A stretch of DNA of 64,000 nucleotides from Nocardia macrotermitis (lineage in GTDB: Bacteria > Actinomycetota > Actinomycetes > Mycobacteriales > Mycobacteriaceae): NCBI RefSeq assembly GCF_009604405.1, contig NZ_WEGK01000003.1, forward strand, positions 124,001 through 188,000. Reading direction: 5' to 3'. Made by a program: the position numbers and the translations under genes. Below, piece after piece: positions 33,310 through 42,594 of this stretch. The notes beneath the pieces were generated by a model that worked only from the letters and a program-made list of their open reading frames with translations, made no database searches and was not told the DNA's origin. Each line of letters opens with the position of its first letter. Position 1 is the first letter of the stretch.

Positions 33310-35346
33310 ATGGGTGAGCAGAGGGTTCTGGATCTGTTGCGGCACCCACCTGTGATCTTCGTGGATCGGGAGGACGAGCGCGCCGCCGCGGTGACGGCGA
33401 TTCGTTCCGCGAGGGCGGTCGGCAATCGGGCGGTATTGGTCTTCAGCGGCATGTCGGGCGTGGGGAAGACCGCGCTCGCAGTGCGTGTGGCGCAGGAGTT
33501 CTACGCGCCGGAGAGCTCGGAATTCGAGGTCGTGCTGATGGTCGGGCTGGGTGCCGCGGCGCATGCTCGATCGCCCGAGGAGGTATTGCAGATCTGCCTG
33601 AATGCACTCGGCGTCAAGCAGATGCCGCAGACCTTGGAGCAGATGCAGGCGAGGTTCCGGGAGCTGACCAGCCGCCCCACGCTGCTGCTGCTCGATGATG
33701 TCGAGAACGCGGAGCAGGTTCAGCAGTTGCTGCCCGGATCGGCGACCGCCGTGGTGGTCGCGACCAGCCGGCGGCGCACCGACGGATTCGCCTACTACGA
33801 CTACGAAGTCGTGCCGGTGGAGGTGTTCGGCCCGGAGTACGCGCTCGAACTCCTCACCGCCCGGATGAGCCCGGAAACCATTCGTGCCCAAGATGTTTCG
33901 TTGCGCGAGCTGGTCGATCGCTGTGGTCGTCTGCCCTATGCGCTGAATATCGCTCGGGCCCGGCTGCGGACGCATTACCGTGGCGACGCGGCAGCCTATG
34001 TCCGCGCGTTGAATTCGGCCCGATCGCTGCTGGCCGAGTTCACGATCGAGGGCGAGCAGCGGCTGGTGCACCTGTTCAACGAGGCGTACCTGCGGTTGCC
34101 GCCGGGTGCGGCGAGCCTGTACCAGCTGCTGGGTGTGCATCCCGGACTGCAATTCGGCGCGCATGTTCCGGAGGCGTTGGCCGGGCCGGGGCGGGCCGAT
34201 GCCGTCGCGGCCGATCTGTCGGTACTGGTCGACTGGTGCCTGCTGGCCGAGTTGCCCGGTGGGCGTTTCGAAATCCACAGCCTGACAGCCGAATACACGC
34301 GGGCCCTGCTCGCCGACCTGCATGCCGCCGATGTGCATCGGGCGCTGGTCCGGATGGTCGAGTCCTATCTGGAATTCGCCGTGTCGCGCGAGCTCGTGCT
34401 GAGTGATCGAGTTCGCTTCGGCCCCTTGTTCTCCGGGGTTCTCGAACCCGCGTACTCGGGCGATGAGGCGTACGAGCGCGCCGAGGTCGATCTCGAACGG
34501 GAACGGGCGAATCTGCGCCGGATCGTCGCGGTCGCGGCGGAGACGAGGCTGCACGATCTGGTCTGGCAGCTCTGTGAAGCGTTGATCACCTTCTACTTTC
34601 AGCGCGACCTGTTCGACGACGCGATCGAGGTGCACAGTTCGGGTCTGGTCGCGGCGCAGTGGCTGGCGAAGGCCGCGCCGAACGACGAACCGGTGCCGCT
34701 GCTGGTGATGCACAATGCGTTGGGGCGGGCCTACTTCGGTAAACGCAGGCATGCCGAGGCGTTGGAGAATTTCCGCCGGGCCGGTGCGTTGGCCGGGCGG
34801 CTGCGCGGCGCGAACGCGCTGTTCGGGCTGGCTCAGGCCGCGACCTGGGAGTCCTTCGTGCATCAGCGACTTCGGGATCCGGAGGCGGCGTTGCGGGCGT
34901 TGTCGGCGGCGGCGATGTTCGTCGCGGATCCGGACTATCCGGCCGATCAGCGCGAGCGGGAGTTGCGCCTGATCGATATGAACGGCGGCCCGATGCTCGC
35001 CGCGGTGGGGCGCATCGAGGAGGCGATCGTCGCGGGCCGTCGAGCGGTGGAGTATTTCCGCGACGGCAAGGAACTGCACAACAGGGCGAAGTCCGTCGCC
35101 AATCTCGGCCGGATACTCGCCGTCGCCGGTGAGCCGTATGCCGAGGAGGCGGTGGAACTGCTGACCCTCGCGATCGATCAGGAGATCGAGTGCGGTCTCA
35201 CGTCGTGGGCGGCAGACAGCTGTGAAGTGTTGGGCGAGTTGCTGATTCGACTCGGCAGGGATGCGCTGGGCCGGGTGTGGTTGGCGCGTGCCGCCGAACT
35301 CGATGCGCAGTTGAACACCGACGACGACCCGCCGGTCGAACCCTAG
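33310..35346 (+). CDS. STAND NTPase with NB-ARC domain and TPR-like repeats (copy 2)
   Basis: 678-residue NB-ARC ATPase. The P-loop is VFSGMSGVGKTALAVR (residues 47-54) and Walker B is TLLLLDDVENAEQVQQLL (about 124-131). The sensor is AVVVATSRRR and the GLPL-like motif is GRLPYALNIARARL, followed by a winged helix and a TPR-type superhelix (ALGRAYFGKRRHAEALENFR, IVAGRRAVEYFRDGKELHNR). There is only a 45-residue N-terminus (VIFVDREDERAA), so no fused effector; output may go through a partner. It is convergent with transferase copy 2 with 22 bp between stops, mirroring copy 1. Similar proteins act as immune receptors or regulators; the function here is unproven. Confidence 0.8.
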   Translation: MGEQRVLDLLRHPPVIFVDREDERAAAVTAIRSARAVGNRAVLVFSGMSGVGKTALAVRVAQEFYAPESSEFEVVLMVGLGAAAHARSPEEVLQICLNALGVKQMPQTLEQMQARFRELTSRPTLLLLDDVENAEQVQQLLPGSATAVVVATSRRRTDGFAYYDYEVVPVEVFGPEYALELLTARMSPETIRAQDVSLRELVDRCGRLPYALNIARARLRTHYRGDAAAYVRALNSARSLLAEFTIEGEQRLVHLFNEAYLRLPPGAASLYQLLGVHPGLQFGAHVPEALAGPGRADAVAADLSVLVDWCLLAELPGGRFEIHSLTAEYTRALLADLHAADVHRALVRMVESYLEFAVSRELVLSDRVRFGPLFSGVLEPAYSGDEAYERAEVDLERERANLRRIVAVAAETRLHDLVWQLCEALITFYFQRDLFDDAIEVHSSGLVAAQWLAKAAPNDEPVPLLVMHNALGRAYFGKRRHAEALENFRRAGALAGRLRGANALFGLAQAATWESFVHQRLRDPEAALRALSAAAMFVADPDYPADQRERELRLIDMNGGPMLAAVGRIEEAIVAGRRAVEYFRDGKELHNRAKSVANLGRILAVAGEPYAEEAVELLTLAIDQEIECGLTSWAADSCEVLGELLIRLGRDALGRVWLARAAELDAQLNTDDDPPVEP

Positions 35347-35368
35347 CTATCGGTCGAGCCCCGGCCGA

Positions 35369-37179
35369 TCAGGCCGGAGCGGATCCGCGCAATGAGAATA
35401 CGACTCGATCGGCTCCGGTATCGGCGATCAGTTCCGGTGGAAGTTCGCCGCCGCCGGTCAGCAGCCATTCGTACACGAGTGCTGCGGCGAGGCCGGTATC
35501 GTTGCCGGACAAGATGATTCGCCGATCGTCACGGATGCGTACGATAATGGTCTCGTTGTCGGCCGGCACGGCGACTACTCGTGCGGCGGGGAGCCGTCGC
35601 AGGATTGCGGTGAGTATGTCGTCGAGAGATTGTCCGGCCGCCGGTGCGGTTCCCAGGACTACGGGTGATTCGCGCAGCAACGCCTGCTGCGGATGGTTCT
35701 CGTGCACTACGAGGAAGGCGTCGTCCAGGTAATCCGCTGTGCTGCGGTCGATTTCGATGGCTGCGGGGTATCGGGAGACGGTGTATCGGCCACGGCTCGT
35801 CGTCGTGCAGACTACGAGATCGGCGAGGACGTCCGGGGTGGGGATCGCGACGAGTTCGGGTGGGATGATCGCGGTCACGGGCTTCGCTTGGGGGACAGGT
35901 AATTTCAGATGGCGATAGCACAATGCGCGGAGTCGTTCGATGGATTCGCCGGGGCAGGAACTCATCAGCTCGGCGATCGGGGCGTAGCGGGGCGGGGCGT
36001 TCTTCTCCGAGCGCGTGTCTTCGGCGGCCCTGTCGTCTTCCAGAGCCTTGTCGAGTTGAGTGCGCAGCGACTCGTACCGGTTGATGCGAGGCGCGAGTCG
36101 GCCCAGGAGTTCGCCGACCGAATCCGGTGCCACATCGGCATCGCTGAATCCCGCCAGAAGTGTCGGAATGCCTACTGCCGCACCGTAACACGTCGTCGCG
36201 CCGAAGTCGCCGACGATCAGATCGGAGGCCAGCAGCACGGCCTGCCAGCCCTCGGTCGGGCCGATGAGTGTCAGACCGGCCCGTCGGGCGTCGGCGAGCC
36301 AGGATTTCACCTGCCAGGCGCCGTGGCCGTGCCAGGTGTTCGGGTGGACCACGCCGACGATGCGGTACTCGTCGCGTGGGAGACACGCGGCGAGTTCGCG
36401 GAAGAGTTGCGGCCAGGTGCCCAGGAGGGAGCGTTGCGACCAGGTCGTGCAGACGGTGATCAGTTTCCGGGCGGGCGCGACGTGCAGTGCCTCGCGGTAG
36501 TGCATGCGCAGGTGTGCGCTGGCGAGCATCCGGTCGTAGGCGGGATCACCGGCGACGACGCCGATATGTGCGGCCGCCGGGGTGAGCGTGGCCAAGCGCG
36601 CCAATTCCGCTTCGTGCGCGAGTACGAGTGCCGACGCGACGGGACGCCCGTTGTACAGCAACCATTCCGGCGACAATCCGAACACCGACCGGCTCTCCGG
36701 CTCTCCGGCTCTCCGGCTCTCCGGCTCTCCGGCTCTCCGGCTCTCCGGCTCTCCGGCTCTCCGGCTCTCCGGCTCTCCGGCTCTCCGGCTCTCCGGCTCT
36801 CCGGCTCTCCGGGGGAATTCTTAGTATATCCGGCACCGTGCGGGAGAATGATCAATTCTTCCGAAATTTCGCTCAGTCCACCGTGATTCGCGGCGATTAC
36901 CAGATCGAATTCGGTGGCGATCGCCTGATGCCACGGAATGACCGTGACATCCAGTGCGTGCAGGCGTTCCTCGATTCCGTCGACGAAAGGGTCGGAACCG
37001 TTCCAGCTGAATACCACCTGCACGCGCGGATCGGAATCGAAGACGGTGAGCATATCGATCAGACGCAGTATCGAGGTGACATGGTGTGCGACGACCAGCA
37101 CGACCCGTTGCGGCGCAATGGTGTTCCAGTGCCGCGCCTGCTTGCCGATCGGGACCTTGACGGACGGCTTGGCATGCAC
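35369..37179 (-). CDS. phase-variable GT-B / CDP-glycerol-glycerophosphotransferase-like gene (copy 2), out of frame at 15 octamers
   Basis: Paralogue of the gene at 30083-31729. The N-terminal part (GTG 37179 after AGGGGG; RVVLVVAHHVTSILRLIDML, ELIILPHGAGYTKNSP) is open into an octamer array at 36691-36810. The C-terminal part (VFGLSPEWLLYNGRPVAS, VVAGDPAYDRMLASAH, TVCTTWSQRSLLGTWPQ, VVHPNTWHGH, LIVGDFGATTCYGAAVG) continues in another frame to the stop at 35369. With 15 units the protein ends out of frame at 36460. Removing one unit or adding two joins the halves; the 14-unit form would be 600 residues. All three frames of the array are stop-free. Same operon as the GT4 gene, 58 bp upstream. 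Confidence 0.75.
36691..36810 (-). repeat. 15 perfect octamers (GGCTCTCC) inside the coding region of transferase copy 2
   Basis: Units run from 36691 to 36810 without a mismatch. On the gene strand GGAGAGCC reads EPESRRAG in every frame. The array interrupts a loop between HGAGYTKNSP and VFGLSPEW, where copy 1 has only about six residues. Each slip of one unit changes the frame, the hallmark of a contingency locus. The unit differs from the GGCTTCC of copy 1 by one inserted base. Confidence 0.95.
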
Positions 37180-37237
37180 GGAGCCCCCTGCGGTGACGAT
37201 CGGTACGGGTACGACCGGCTAACCGTATCCGATGCCC

Positions 37238-38488
37238 TCACGCGGCGGGGACGAGCCAGGGTGCGGTCTCGGCGAGCACCTGGCGAACGACCGAAGTGTG
37301 GTCGTAGCGGTGTCGCGCGTGTGTCCTGGCTCGGCCGATCATGGTGCGCCGTTCGGCAGGGGAGAGAGTGAGTGCGCGGGCGAGTGCGTCGGCCAGGCCG
37401 TCGGGATCGGCTGGGGCGCAGGTGAATCCGGTCACTCGGTCGGTGATCTGGCCGGACAGGCCGTGTGCGGTGGTGGAGATCACGGGGCCGGCAGCGGCGG
37501 CGAATGCCTCCATAGGGATGCGGCCGAATGGTTCGGCGCGGGAGGGGACTATCACCGCGCGGATGCCGGGGTGGGTGAGGATTCGGGAGACGGCGGGGGT
37601 GAATCGGTGGATCACTGTGGCGTCGATGCCGAGTTGTTCGATTCGGGTGGTGAGGTATTGCTGATATTCGGTGGGGTGGGTGGTTTCGGTGGTTGCGGCG
37701 AATATCAGATGTGGTGTCGGGCAATGGCGTTGGTGGAGTATTGCGATGGCGTCGAGTAGGTCCTCGAATCCCTTGTATGGTTCAGCTCTGCCCATGGTCA
37801 GGATGAATTCTTCGGGTAGTGCGATGTCGTCGCCGGGGGAGCCGGTGAGGCGTTTCCAGTCCTGTGCGCACAATCCGTCGGCGAATTCCAGCAGGGCGGA
37901 ATTCGGGATTCCGTAGTCGGTTCGGAGATGATTACGCATATATGGGGAAATGACGCCGATTCGCGCGCCTGCGGATGATCCGGTGTGCAGCATGTCCCGT
38001 TCCCATGTGATGCGGGTGGTGTCTCGTGGGTCGTGGATCGCTCCGCTGCTGCGCGGGACGATGATCAGACCTCGGCGCGGGTCCGCGGGGAGTAGTGCGC
38101 CGAGGCCGAAGAACGGGACGTCGAAGGCGATGGTGAGGATGGGGCTGTGGTGTGGGAAGACTTCGCGCACAAGGCATTCGGCGGCAGTGGCGCCGCAGGT
38201 GCGGAAGTTGTCGAGTCCGCCCCAGCGGTCGAGTCCGCCGGTGCCGTTGTCGATCGGGTGCACCGAGACGTCCCGTCCGCGCAGGAGTTCGCGGACCCGG
38301 GCGTGCCAGCTCGGATGGTGTTCGGGACCGCCGCGGGCCAGTCGGACCGGCAGGATCGCGAGATGGACCCCGGCGGGCAGCAGGGACAGCATCGTGTCCA
38401 GGAAGCCGAAGTTGGCGTAACCCGCGCCCGTTCCGCATCCGTAGAAGCCATCGTGCACGGCGAGCGCGACGGCTGGGCGTCCGGTCAC
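37238..38488 (-). CDS. GT4-family glycosyltransferase
   Basis: 416-residue glycosyltransferase of group 1 (GT-B). The C-terminal half has the donor-binding features LPEEFILTMGRAEPYKGFED, then VIVPSRAEPFGRIPMEAFAAA (E-x7-E type), plus HRFTPAVSRILTHPGIRAV. The N-terminal half has DGFYGCGTGAGYANFGFLDT. The GTG start at 38488 overlaps the stop of the pentapeptide-repeat gene, and transferase copy 2 follows 58 bp downstream. All three genes read leftward and likely form one operon for a surface glycan. Donor and acceptor sugars are unknown. Confidence 0.85.
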   Translation of the reverse strand: MTGRPAVALAVHDGFYGCGTGAGYANFGFLDTMLSLLPAGVHLAILPVRLARGGPEHHPSWHARVRELLRGRDVSVHPIDNGTGGLDRWGGLDNFRTCGATAAECLVREVFPHHSPILTIAFDVPFFGLGALLPADPRRGLIIVPRSSGAIHDPRDTTRITWERDMLHTGSSAGARIGVISPYMRNHLRTDYGIPNSALLEFADGLCAQDWKRLTGSPGDDIALPEEFILTMGRAEPYKGFEDLLDAIAILHQRHCPTPHLIFAATTETTHPTEYQQYLTTRIEQLGIDATVIHRFTPAVSRILTHPGIRAVIVPSRAEPFGRIPMEAFAAAAGPVISTTAHGLSGQITDRVTGFTCAPADPDGLADALARALTLSPAERRTMIGRARTHARHRYDHTSVVRQVLAETAPWLVPAA

Positions 38489-39810
38489 TCGGCCGCGTTC
38501 AGGCGCGGATGACGCACGCCCGCGGGGAGTTTCGTATTTCCGTCGACGATCGCCGTGCGGATCGCAGCATCGGTGAGGCCGCGTACGTCCCGCAGATCGA
38601 CACCCTCCAGCACAGCCTCGTCCAGGTTCGCGCCGGTCAGGTCGGTGACCGAATCCGGTGCGTCCGGAACGGTTCCGAACCGGGCGCCGCGTAACCGGGC
38701 ACGTCGCAACTGGGCACCGCGCAGAGTGGTACCGCGCAGATCGGCATCCGCGAACTGGGCATTGACGAAGTGCGCGTCCGTGGCATTCGCGCCGACGAGA
38801 TCGGCCGCACCGAGATTCGCGTCGGCGAGATCGGCACCGGACAGATTCGCGTCACGAAATACAGCGCGCGTGAAATCGACTCCGGTGCAATGGGTCTCAC
38901 TCAGGTCGGCGCCGGTGAAATCCGCGCCGGACAACGTTGCCACATTGTTTTCCTCGACGGGACTCGTGCCCGCCGAGGTGGCTGTACCGCCGTCGCCGAC
39001 CGGATTCGTACCCATCAACCCGGCCGTACCGACGCCGGGCCTGGCTGCGCCGATGCGATGCGGCGAGTACACCCCAGTCGATGGCACCGCACCGACGCCG
39101 TACACCGAATTCCCGCCGGACAACCCGGCCGCGACACCGCCACCAGCTGATTTCCCTCCTGGTAGCTCGCTGATGCGGCCGGGCTCGGCGAAATGTGCCC
39201 CGCGCAGCTGCGCCCCACGCCAGTCCGAGCCGGGCAACTGCACCCCGATCAGATCCAGCGGTTGCGATTCCGGACGTTGCGGCCGGTCTCGGAGCGCGGT
39301 GACCGCTGCGGTCAGATCCGCGGGCAGCCGCCGCCGATCCGGCGGACCCGCAATCGCGCAGTGCCGCAACATGTCACACAGCGCGGCGACCACGAGCATG
39401 TGGTCGGTCGGTGAGGCGACCATGAGCCGGAACAGCGTGCGCACGCCGTTGGCCCGCTCGTTCGGTTCCGTGGCGGCCAGATGTGTTGTGGCATCGTTGA
39501 ATTGGCCGGTCATATGTTTGTCGTTGTCGAGCCGCTGCTTGTCCTGTTCGATGCGCTGCTTGTCCCGGTCCAGGAAGAGCCGATCGATGCCGAATCCGGC
39601 CACCAACAGCGTGCCGAGGCCGCCCAGCAGTTTGATCGAGTTGTCCTGAACGGCGCTCTTCGCGCTCTGCCGGGCGGTCGCGGTCATATGGTCCGCGTCC
39701 GTGCCGACTACCCAGCCGGGCAGCACCACCATGGTGAACCACGCGACGCCGACCATCCCAACCCCCAGCACGATCAGCAACGTGATCGTGCGCAACCATC
39801 GAGATCGCAT
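38485..39810 (-). CDS. membrane-anchored pentapeptide-repeat protein
   Basis: 441 residues. Two N-terminal membrane helices (TITLLIVLGVGMVGVAWFTM and LLGGLGTLLVAGFGIDRLFL) flank a short loop. A charged coiled-coil follows (RDKQRIEQDKQRLDNDKHM). The C-terminal 230 residues contain pentapeptide repeats (ADFTGADLSETHC, ANLSGADLADANL, ADLRGTTLRGAQL), interrupted by a G/T/S-rich linker of about 75 residues (GGKSAGGGVAAGLSGGNSVY). Such beta-helices serve as scaffolds. The gene overlaps the GT4 gene by 4 bp, suggesting it organises or anchors the glycosyltransferases (inference). Confidence 0.75.
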   Translation of the reverse strand: MRSRWLRTITLLIVLGVGMVGVAWFTMVVLPGWVVGTDADHMTATARQSAKSAVQDNSIKLLGGLGTLLVAGFGIDRLFLDRDKQRIEQDKQRLDNDKHMTGQFNDATTHLAATEPNERANGVRTLFRLMVASPTDHMLVVAALCDMLRHCAIAGPPDRRRLPADLTAAVTALRDRPQRPESQPLDLIGVQLPGSDWRGAQLRGAHFAEPGRISELPGGKSAGGGVAAGLSGGNSVYGVGAVPSTGVYSPHRIGAARPGVGTAGLMGTNPVGDGGTATSAGTSPVEENNVATLSGADFTGADLSETHCTGVDFTRAVFRDANLSGADLADANLGAADLVGANATDAHFVNAQFADADLRGTTLRGAQLRRARLRGARFGTVPDAPDSVTDLTGANLDEAVLEGVDLRDVRGLTDAAIRTAIVDGNTKLPAGVRHPRLNAAE

Positions 39811-39971
39811 GGATCATCCGAACACGGGTGCGGGGTGCGCGGCAAGCCGGTGCGAGACGGGTCGTCTCGGTCGGTGCGGTGAACGTCGAGTGTGCGAGCC
39901 GCGTAAATATTGCTAAAAGTTAGCTGTGAATCGAATATGTATTCGCTGGACGCCGCTGCGCGCGGGATCGA

Positions 39972-40322
39972 TCAGTGTGAACCGCGCGGTGGAAGCGTCG
40001 GGTGGGTGACCCCGGATTTCGCATCGGTCACCTCGCGGATACGAGCTGCCGCACCCCGGAGTTGATCGCCCAGATGGGTCGTTCCGATAGAGCCGACAAA
40101 GTAGTCGACCTGCACATCATCGGCGAAACGGACGTCGCAGACGAACCAGCAGCGGGCTGTGGGGGAGAGGGGTTCCAGAGCGCAGCGGACGGCCAGTTCG
40201 GTGAGGGCCGCGGCGGCCTGCGCGGGGCTGCCCGCATTGCCGACCCGCCACCACGTCTCGCCGTAGTTGTCGGGCCGGGAGATCGTCACCTGATAGGTGA
40301 GCAACTCTCTAGCATCCGCCAC
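39972..40322 (-). CDS. hypothetical protein, 116 residues
   Basis: Soluble protein starting MADARELLTYQVTISRPDNY (GTG at 40322). It contains RCWFVCDVRFADDVQVDYFV and ends THPTLPPRGSH. There is no signal or membrane segment. I recognise no family. Codon use is normal for the region, and it stands alone between the pentapeptide-repeat gene and the amidohydrolase. The start is uncertain, with GAAGG directly adjacent to the GTG. Confidence 0.55.
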   Translation of the reverse strand: MADARELLTYQVTISRPDNYGETWWRVGNAGSPAQAAAALTELAVRCALEPLSPTARCWFVCDVRFADDVQVDYFVGSIGTTHLGDQLRGAAARIREVTDAKSGVTHPTLPPRGSH

Positions 40323-40764
40323 CCTTCAGAACATACCTGAAGTTCGAGAATTAGTCACTAGTCAGCAAACGTTCGAGTGCGGATCGGCGATTCCCGGATC
40401 CGATTGCGACAGTCCGCCTTTTCGGTCGCCTGTCCGACTGGGCACGGGCATCGTTCGATGTGTACCGGCCGGTACGAGACGGTTACGCAACCGGCGGACA
40501 GCGCTCCGGCCGAGTCCGCACGCGCTTCGGCCCACTGCGCGCGGGCCGGATGCGAAGGTACACGCATGATTTCGTACTCTGCGGTCCTGTCGCCAGGTTG
40601 CAGCGATGATCGCGGAGCGGGGTCAGGGGCGGACAGACGGCGTTGGTTGTGGTGGATGACGCGCGGACTCGGATGTCCGGATTCGGACTGCCGAACAGCC
40701 TGGTGTGCAATGGATCGAGATGACGTTCGACCTTCGAATCCGCCCGTGGGAAAGGACATCGATC
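40323..40764. other. intergenic region before the M20 amidohydrolase
   Basis: About 440 bp. Open frames here look like non-coding shadows: composition is even in all frames and there are no ribosome-binding sites. It holds the amidohydrolase ribosome-binding site GGAAAGGA at 40749-40756. Nothing else seen. Confidence 0.4.
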
Positions 40765-41997
40765 ATGACCAGTAGTGCGACGGTGCTGAACGGTCTCGAC
40801 GCGATCCGCGATCAGGTCGAGGATTTCTACCGGGACCTGCACAGACATCCCGAACTCGGTTTCCGGGAGCATCGCACGGCGGGGAAAGCCGCGGGTGCGC
40901 TGCGGGCGGCGGGATACGCGGTCACCGAGGGGATCGGCGGGACCGGGCTGATCGGTGTGCTGCGCAACGGCGCGGGACCGACGGTGATGCTGCGGGCGGA
41001 TATGGACGCGCTGCCGGTGACCGAGCGGACCGGGCTGCCGTACGCGTCGGAGACCGACGGGGTGATGCACGCGTGCGGACATGACGTGCACGTTGCGGCG
41101 ATGGTGGGTTTCGCGCGGCTGATGGCGGGTGCTACCGATGCCTGGGGCGGGACGCTGGTGGTGCTGTTCCAACCGTGTGAGGAGAACGGCGACGGTGCCA
41201 CCGCCATGGTCCGGGACGGATTGACCGACAAGTGCCCCAAGCCGGATGTCGTTCTCGCGCAACATGTTCTGCCGTATCCGGCCGGATATGTCGGGACCCG
41301 TGCCGGATCGTTCCTGTCCGCCGCCGACAGCCTGCGGATCACGCTGCACGGGCAGGGTGCGCACGGGTCGGCTCCGCAGGCCGCGATCGATCCGGTGGTG
41401 ATGGCCGCGATGACCGTGGTCCGCTTGCAGACGGTCGTTTCGCGGGAGCTCGCGGCCACCACTCCGGCGGTGCTGACCGTCGGCAGCATCACCTCCGGGA
41501 CCGGGCCGAACGTCATTCCCGACCGGGCCGAGTTGCAGATCAACATCCGCACCTACGACGACGCGACCCGCACCCGGGTGCTCGACGCGGTCGACCGGAT
41601 CGTCCGCGCCGAGGCCACCGCTTCCCGATCGCCGAAAGAGCCCGAATTCGAGCGCATCGCGGCGTTCCCGCCGACGATCAACGACGAGGCGCCGACGCGA
41701 CAGGTGGCGGCGGCGTTCGCGGAGTACTTCGGCGCGGACGCGCACACCATCGAACTGCAAACCGCCAGTGAGGATATGAGCGATCTGCCCCGGGCGTTCG
41801 GAGTTCCCTACACCTACTGGGGATTCGGTGGTGTGGATCCGCGGCGCTATGCCGAAGCCGAAGCGAAAGGCGCTGTGGCCCAGGATATTCCGGTGAACCA
41901 CAGCCCGTTCTTCGCGCCGGTGCTGCAACCGACCCTGGATGTCGGCGTCAAGGCTCTGACCGTTGCGGCCCTGGCCTGGCTCGGCGAATCCGGGTAG
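40765..41997 (+). CDS. M20-family amidohydrolase (IAA-amino-acid-hydrolase/AbgA-like)
   Basis: 410-residue cytosolic zinc peptidase-like enzyme that hydrolyses N-acyl amino acids or small peptides. Typical motifs are FYRDLHRHPELGFREHRTA, VMLRADMDALPVTE, GVMHACGHDVHVAAMVG (metal ligands), FQPCEENGDGATAMV and the dimerisation-domain block ITLHGQGAHGSAPQ. The ending VNHSPFFAPVLQPTLDVG carries the last metal-binding His. ATG 40765 follows AAAGGA. The exact substrate cannot be derived. Confidence 0.9.
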   Translation: MTSSATVLNGLDAIRDQVEDFYRDLHRHPELGFREHRTAGKAAGALRAAGYAVTEGIGGTGLIGVLRNGAGPTVMLRADMDALPVTERTGLPYASETDGVMHACGHDVHVAAMVGFARLMAGATDAWGGTLVVLFQPCEENGDGATAMVRDGLTDKCPKPDVVLAQHVLPYPAGYVGTRAGSFLSAADSLRITLHGQGAHGSAPQAAIDPVVMAAMTVVRLQTVVSRELAATTPAVLTVGSITSGTGPNVIPDRAELQINIRTYDDATRTRVLDAVDRIVRAEATASRSPKEPEFERIAAFPPTINDEAPTRQVAAAFAEYFGADAHTIELQTASEDMSDLPRAFGVPYTYWGFGGVDPRRYAEAEAKGAVAQDIPVNHSPFFAPVLQPTLDVGVKALTVAALAWLGESG

Positions 41998-42065
41998 CCG
42001 CCGGATCCTCCGCGGCCGGATCGGCATCCGAAAGATGGTGCGGGACAGGCCGATCCGGCCGGAGG

Positions 42066-42383
42066 TCAGCCCTGCGGTGCGGCTTGGTCCGGCTGGTTCG
42101 GCCCCTGGGGTGCGACGACGAACGTGCTCTGGCCGTCGGCGTCGACGCTGGTGTCCAGGATCTTGTCGTCCAGGAAGGCGGCGGCCTTCTCGTCCAGGAA
42201 GATGCGGGAGCCGTCGGCGCTGAGCACCTGATCCTGCTCCGCGGGGGCCTCGGCGATCGCGAGTTGCAGGGATTGCGCGTTCTCGGTCGCCGAGAAGATC
42301 CGCAGGCCCGCGTCGGCGGGCTTACCGTCACCGGTGGTGATGATGCGAACCGCTTCGATGGCTGTGGGGGTGAGCATGAGCAT
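42066..42383 (-). CDS. HesB/IscA-like (A-type Fe-S carrier fold) protein
   Basis: 105 residues. The beginning MLMLTPTAIEAVRIITTGDG and the core AGLRIFSATENAQSLQLAIA with SRIFLDEKAAAFLDDKILDT follow the HesB/IscA fold. However, the three cysteines that bind the cluster in true A-type carriers are absent, as in the actinobacterial 'adhesin-like' branch. ATG 42383 follows GGAAGGA at a good distance; the longer frame upstream is not supported. Divergent from sthA. Function unclear. Confidence 0.75.
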   Translation of the reverse strand: MLMLTPTAIEAVRIITTGDGKPADAGLRIFSATENAQSLQLAIAEAPAEQDQVLSADGSRIFLDEKAAAFLDDKILDTSVDADGQSTFVVAPQGPNQPDQAAPQG

Positions 42384-42594
42384 GTGTCTGGATCCTTCCG
42401 CTGTCGGGACGGGCGGCCGCGGTCGCGGCCGGTCTTCGATTGCGTGGGCCAGTCGTGAAACCCGATCATCGACGCCGACGGCTGTGTCGACGTTCCCCTT
42501 CGGGTAGCCGTGCGCCCGATTGTGAAACATATTTCCCAGGATCGGCCCGGTTATTACACCCGTGGATTTAACTTTTCGCTGTCAGACTTGCCGC

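Noticed and set aside
33145..35079. 644-codon minus-strand frame opposite STAND copy 2
   Set aside because: H/R/Q-rich translation typical of a high-GC shadow; the plus strand has intact NB-ARC motifs.
31737..36810. Short-unit arrays as possible CRISPR
   Set aside because: Units of 7 and 8 bp without spacers; simple tandem repeats, no cas genes.
36546..36836. 96-codon minus frame reading through the octamers (MPDILRIPPESRRAG)
   Set aside because: Third frame of the array; its flanks match neither half of the transferase.
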